Assembly: GCF_900109685.1 (NCBI RefSeq)
Contig: NZ_FOBB01000003.1
Coordinates: 682,001 to 746,000, forward strand
Source: Chitinophaga rupis
GTDB lineage: Bacteria > Bacteroidota > Bacteroidia > Chitinophagales > Chitinophagaceae
DNA: 64,000 nucleotides
Direction of reading: 5' to 3'
Under the pieces are notes generated by a model. That model was given only the letters and a program-made list of their open reading frames with translations. It ran no database searches and was not told where the DNA came from. Below, piece after piece: positions 61,223 through 64,000 of the stretch (positions within the stretch are counted from its first letter, which is position 1; each line of letters opens with the position of its first letter). The position numbers and the translations under genes are program-made.

Positions 61223-62404
61223 ATGGAAAGTAAGATCATTAACCTTGGCATTTTCGGATTTGGATGCGTAGGACAGGGACTTTACGAAGTATTGAACAGA
61301 ACAAAAGGCATTAATGCCCGCATCAAAAAAATATGCATTAAAGACCCTAACAAAGCTCGTCCGATAGACATGAGCTATTTTACCACCGACAAGAACGAGA
61401 TACTGGAAGACCCTACCATTGATGTAGTGGTAGAGCTGATCAACGAAACTGAAGCAGCTTTTGAGATCGTAAGCACCGCCCTGCGTAATGGCAAAGCCGT
61501 AGTAAGCGCCAGCAAGCGTATGATTGCGGAAAACCTGCCAGCGCTATACCAGCTGCAGGTTGAGAACAGGGTACCCTTCCTGTACGAAGCTTCCAGCTGC
61601 GCCAGTATTCCCATTATCCGCAACCTGGAGGAGTATTATGACAACGACCTGCTGAATGCGGTAGAAGGCATCTGCAACGGATCCACCAACTATATACTCA
61701 CCAAAATATTTGAAGAAGGCCTGAGCTTTCAAACCGCCCTGCAACAGGCGCAGGAGCTGGGTTTTGCAGAAACGGATCCTACGCTGGACATTGAAGGTTA
61801 TGACCCCAAGTTTAAAATAGTGATCCTGCTGCTGCATGCTTTTGGCACTTTTGTAAAACCGGAAGAAGTGTTCAACTTCGGCATTCATCACCTCAATGAT
61901 TTTGATATACAGTTTGCCCGCCAGCGCGACTCTACCATTAAGCTCATTGGTAACTGCCGGCGGCAGAACGGGCATGTAAATGCCTATGTGCTGCCACACC
62001 TTATTAAAGAGCATAACCTGCTGTATGATGTATATAACGAGTATAACGGCATTTTGCTGGAAAGCGCATTTACCGATAAGCAGTTCTTTGTAGGCAAGGG
62101 CGCAGGTGGTACGGCTACCGGCAGCGCAGTACTGTCTGATATTTCAGCGCTGCTGTATAACTACCGCTACGAGTATAAAAAGATCAAGCAGAACAACCAG
62201 CCCACCTTCACAAACGATGTGCAGCTGAAAGTATACCTGCGTTATAAAACACCTGACCAGGTAGACCTGACCGCGTTCTACAACATTTCAGAGAAATACG
62301 AATCTCCTACCTACCGCTATGTAGTGGGTATTATTAACCTGCAAAAGTTGAAAGAAAATAATTGGCTGAAGAATAAAGATGTGAACTTACTGGTGCTGGA
62401 ATAA
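61223..62404 (+). CDS. hom: Homoserine dehydrogenase
   Basis: The 393-residue enzyme makes homoserine from aspartate semialdehyde. It has the N-terminal NAD(P) site NLGIFGFGCVGQGLYEVL (about residues 7-24), NGSTNYILTKIFEEG in the catalytic domain and the strong GFAETDPTLDIEGYDPKFKIVIL motif, which contains the catalytic acid and lysine. No aspartokinase is fused and the ACT-like tail is short. It is the second gene of the SAM-riboswitch operon, which fits supply of homoserine to methionine. It ends just before a terminator. Confidence 0.93.
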   Translation: MESKIINLGIFGFGCVGQGLYEVLNRTKGINARIKKICIKDPNKARPIDMSYFTTDKNEILEDPTIDVVVELINETEAAFEIVSTALRNGKAVVSASKRMIAENLPALYQLQVENRVPFLYEASSCASIPIIRNLEEYYDNDLLNAVEGICNGSTNYILTKIFEEGLSFQTALQQAQELGFAETDPTLDIEGYDPKFKIVILLLHAFGTFVKPEEVFNFGIHHLNDFDIQFARQRDSTIKLIGNCRRQNGHVNAYVLPHLIKEHNLLYDVYNEYNGILLESAFTDKQFFVGKGAGGTATGSAVLSDISALLYNYRYEYKKIKQNNQPTFTNDVQLKVYLRYKTPDQVDLTAFYNISEKYESPTYRYVVGIINLQKLKENNWLKNKDVNLLVLE

Positions 62405-62425
62405 GTGTCCACAGCTCACAGTCCG

Positions 62426-62463
62426 CGGTCCACGGCCTTTTAGGTGGTGGACCGTTTTTTTTT
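62426..62463 (+). terminator. Terminator after homoserine dehydrogenase
   Basis: CGGTCCAC at 62426-62433 pairs exactly with GTGGACCG at 62447-62454, with a 13-nt loop, followed by nine T. It ends directly before the stop of the convergent Maf gene. Confidence 0.88.
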
Positions 62464-62464
62464 A

Positions 62465-63058
62465 TTATTGCACTGCTGCTTCTGCAGCCAACCGTGTTAG
62501 CTGCTCTACAACCTTGCTTACCGGCAGCCCCATTACATTGTAAAAGCAGCCGTTAATACGGTCAATACCAACAGCGCCGATCCAGTCCTGCACGCCATAG
62601 GCGCCTGCTTTATCATAGGGTTTGTAATGATCTATATAATAATTGATCTGTTCCTGTGTAAGGGCTTTAAAATGCACCTCTGTAATATCTACAAAACTAA
62701 CTTCATGGGCAGGACCCTGTTTAATAACTACACCGGTCATTACCTGGTGAATGCGGCCGCTCAGGGTGCTGAGAATGTTAACAGCATCTTCCCGGTCCCT
62801 GGGTTTGCCGATGATAACATCATCCAGCACTACTACGGTGTCTGCCGCAATTATAATATCGTTACTATCGCACAGCACCGTTACGGCAGCTGCCTTTTGG
62901 CGGGCTATATGTACGGGCACATCCGGTATATGCATATCCGGCGGAAAGGTTTCCGCTGTTTCCACCACCTTCACTTCAAAAGGAATGCCTGCCTGCTCCA
63001 GCAATTGCTTACGCCGGGGCGATTGCGATGCCAACACCACACGTTGTCCCTTATACAT
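62465..63058 (-). CDS. maf: Maf-family nucleotide pyrophosphatase
   Basis: The 197-residue protein has the Maf signature VVLASQSPRRKQLLEQAG (Ser11-Arg16 at the start of the domain), then DIIIAADTVVVLDD, and IGKPRDREDAVNILSTLSGR, which carry substrate and metal residues. Maf enzymes hydrolyse dTTP, UTP or modified nucleotides to monophosphates and pyrophosphate. The ATG start overlaps the stop of the upstream prenyltransferase gene by one base, which suggests translational coupling. Confidence 0.94.
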   Translation of the reverse strand: MYKGQRVVLASQSPRRKQLLEQAGIPFEVKVVETAETFPPDMHIPDVPVHIARQKAAAVTVLCDSNDIIIAADTVVVLDDVIIGKPRDREDAVNILSTLSGRIHQVMTGVVIKQGPAHEVSFVDITEVHFKALTQEQINYYIDHYKPYDKAGAYGVQDWIGAVGIDRINGCFYNVMGLPVSKVVEQLTRLAAEAAVQ

Positions 63059-63999
63059 TAATGATAGATTTTAAAGAATATCATGGATAAAATGCCGCTA
63101 AGCATTACCCATTTAATGAGCGAGCTTACTTTATGATAATGTTCCGGCAAATGCGCCTTCTTTAATAAGAACCATATATAAATAGCCGGCGCCTGCACCA
63201 GCAGCAGCAAATAGGCAATGGCCAGGTACCAGCCGGGTATAGCTACCCTGACCTCTACCAGCAGCAGCAATACCTGCAATACAAGCAGCAGGCCATAACA
63301 TAAGCGCTTGGCCGGCAGCACACCCCATACAATAGGAATAGTACGGCAGCCGTCTTTACTGTCGCCGATCATATCCTCCAGGTCTTTCACCACTTCCCGC
63401 ACCATTGATATTACAAAGGCAAAGGTTGCATATACCCCAATGATCTGTATCAGCTTACGCCCGGCCGTGGACATAATGGCTTCCAGGCTTTCGTAGATCT
63501 GTTTTTCATAAAAGCCCACCACCACTACAGACAGGGCCGTTAATAAAGAGATCACCACATTGCCTATCAGCACCTGCCGTTTAAAAGAGGTGGAGTAAAA
63601 CCATAATAAAAGGGAGCACAGCACCTGGGTAAAACCCAGGTAGATCTGCCCTATTTTCCAGGCCACTATAAACCCGATGGATACACCGGCCATATTAAAC
63701 AGGGTATGCCAGGCCATGGCCCAGCGGCGGCTGATGATCTTGTCCAGCACCATTTTGTCCGGCTTATTAACGATATCTATATTAATATCAAAATAATCGT
63801 TAATGATGTAACCGCCGGCAGCTACCAGCACCGTGGAAATACATAATAGCACAAAACACAGCACAGAAAGGGAAGGCCGTTCCCCGCTGTTTGCCAGTAC
63901 CGGCGCTACTACGCAGAATTGCAGTAAAAACTGCGTTAACCCGATATAGATCAGGTTGGGGTAGCGTATCAGCTTTAAAAATGCAGCCAGTAGTTTCAT
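63058..63999 (-). CDS. UbiA-superfamily prenyltransferase
   Basis: The 313-residue protein has about nine hydrophobic helices and the two aspartate-rich motifs of the UbiA family: YIINDYFDINIDIVNKPDKM (residues about 64-83) and VVKDLEDMIGDSKDGCRTIP in the second half. These motifs bind magnesium and the prenyl diphosphate. Bacteroidota members are often annotated as geranylgeranylglycerol-phosphate geranylgeranyltransferase; menaquinone-type acceptors are also possible. The gene overlaps maf by one base. The start ATG lies at the window edge (63997-63999), so a longer form upstream cannot be excluded. Confidence 0.85.
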   Translation of the reverse strand: MKLLAAFLKLIRYPNLIYIGLTQFLLQFCVVAPVLANSGERPSLSVLCFVLLCISTVLVAAGGYIINDYFDINIDIVNKPDKMVLDKIISRRWAMAWHTLFNMAGVSIGFIVAWKIGQIYLGFTQVLCSLLLWFYSTSFKRQVLIGNVVISLLTALSVVVVGFYEKQIYESLEAIMSTAGRKLIQIIGVYATFAFVISMVREVVKDLEDMIGDSKDGCRTIPIVWGVLPAKRLCYGLLLVLQVLLLLVEVRVAIPGWYLAIAYLLLLVQAPAIYIWFLLKKAHLPEHYHKVSSLIKWVMLSGILSMIFFKIYH

Positions 64000-64000
64000 A

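Overview
The window comes from the chromosome of a Bacteroidota bacterium, most likely a member of the Chitinophagaceae close to Chitinophaga. This rests on gene content (DUF4954 next to glmS, DUF5687 next to an ABC ATPase, DUF2851, a paired LeuC/LeuD isomerase, a TolC-first RND operon), on promoters of the Bacteroidota type (TTTG, about 20 nt, TAnnTTTG), on the absence of Shine-Dalgarno sequences, and on spacers filled with short repeated words. No phage, insertion sequence, CRISPR array, rRNA or tRNA was seen. About 56 genes are supported, one cut by the left edge and one a probable remnant.

Layout. 0-13 kb: a truncated MarR regulator, SET protein, bestrophin, MgtE, a phosphatase-like lipoprotein, an S9 peptidase, glmS with a beta-helix DUF4954 partner, and a secreted serine hydrolase. 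13-22 kb: tag, an RlpA-like protein, a MauG/MbnH-type di-haem enzyme overlapping an MbnP-type partner, then a same-strand block for non-phosphorylating L-fucose oxidation (FucP transporter, two SDR dehydrogenases, lactonase, mutarotase, FAH-family hydrolase) that lacks its dehydratase. 22-31 kb: VanX-like dipeptidase, a pyruvate-oxidase-like enzyme, and a leucine operon leuC-methyltransferase-leuD-leuB-leuA. 31-39 kb: a helical protein, FMN reductase, an ABC pair, and nrdB-nrdA behind a cobalamin riboswitch. 39-49 kb: RidA, two Crp/Fnr regulators, an isochorismatase-fold hydrolase, MFS and MarR, a TrmH-type methylase, cytochrome P460 proteins, AsmA, SdpI. 49-64 kb: a TolC-adaptor-RND efflux operon, lipA, an outer-membrane protein, OsmC, DUF2851, a SAM riboswitch with terminator driving a gamma-synthase and homoserine dehydrogenase, Maf and a UbiA-type prenyltransferase.

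The strongest unexplained signal lies in the spacers. At least twelve gaps are built from a small vocabulary of 5-10 nt words (AAGC/AAAGCATAAAGC, TTAAGCATTCAGC, TTACGAATT, GATTTTAGATTT, CCATGGTCGATGG, AATTAATAATT, TAGCTAACAGC). Each gap uses its own vocabulary. The copies often form exact inverted repeats of 10 to 28 bp that abut or include the stop codons of convergent genes, and sometimes enclose an ordinary GC-rich terminator. Other spacers hold phased direct repeats: five units of 11 bp before the pyruvate-oxidase gene, 38-bp units before the MFS gene, and a row of GTACTAC/GTAGTAC hairpins with constant 9-nt loops before glmS.
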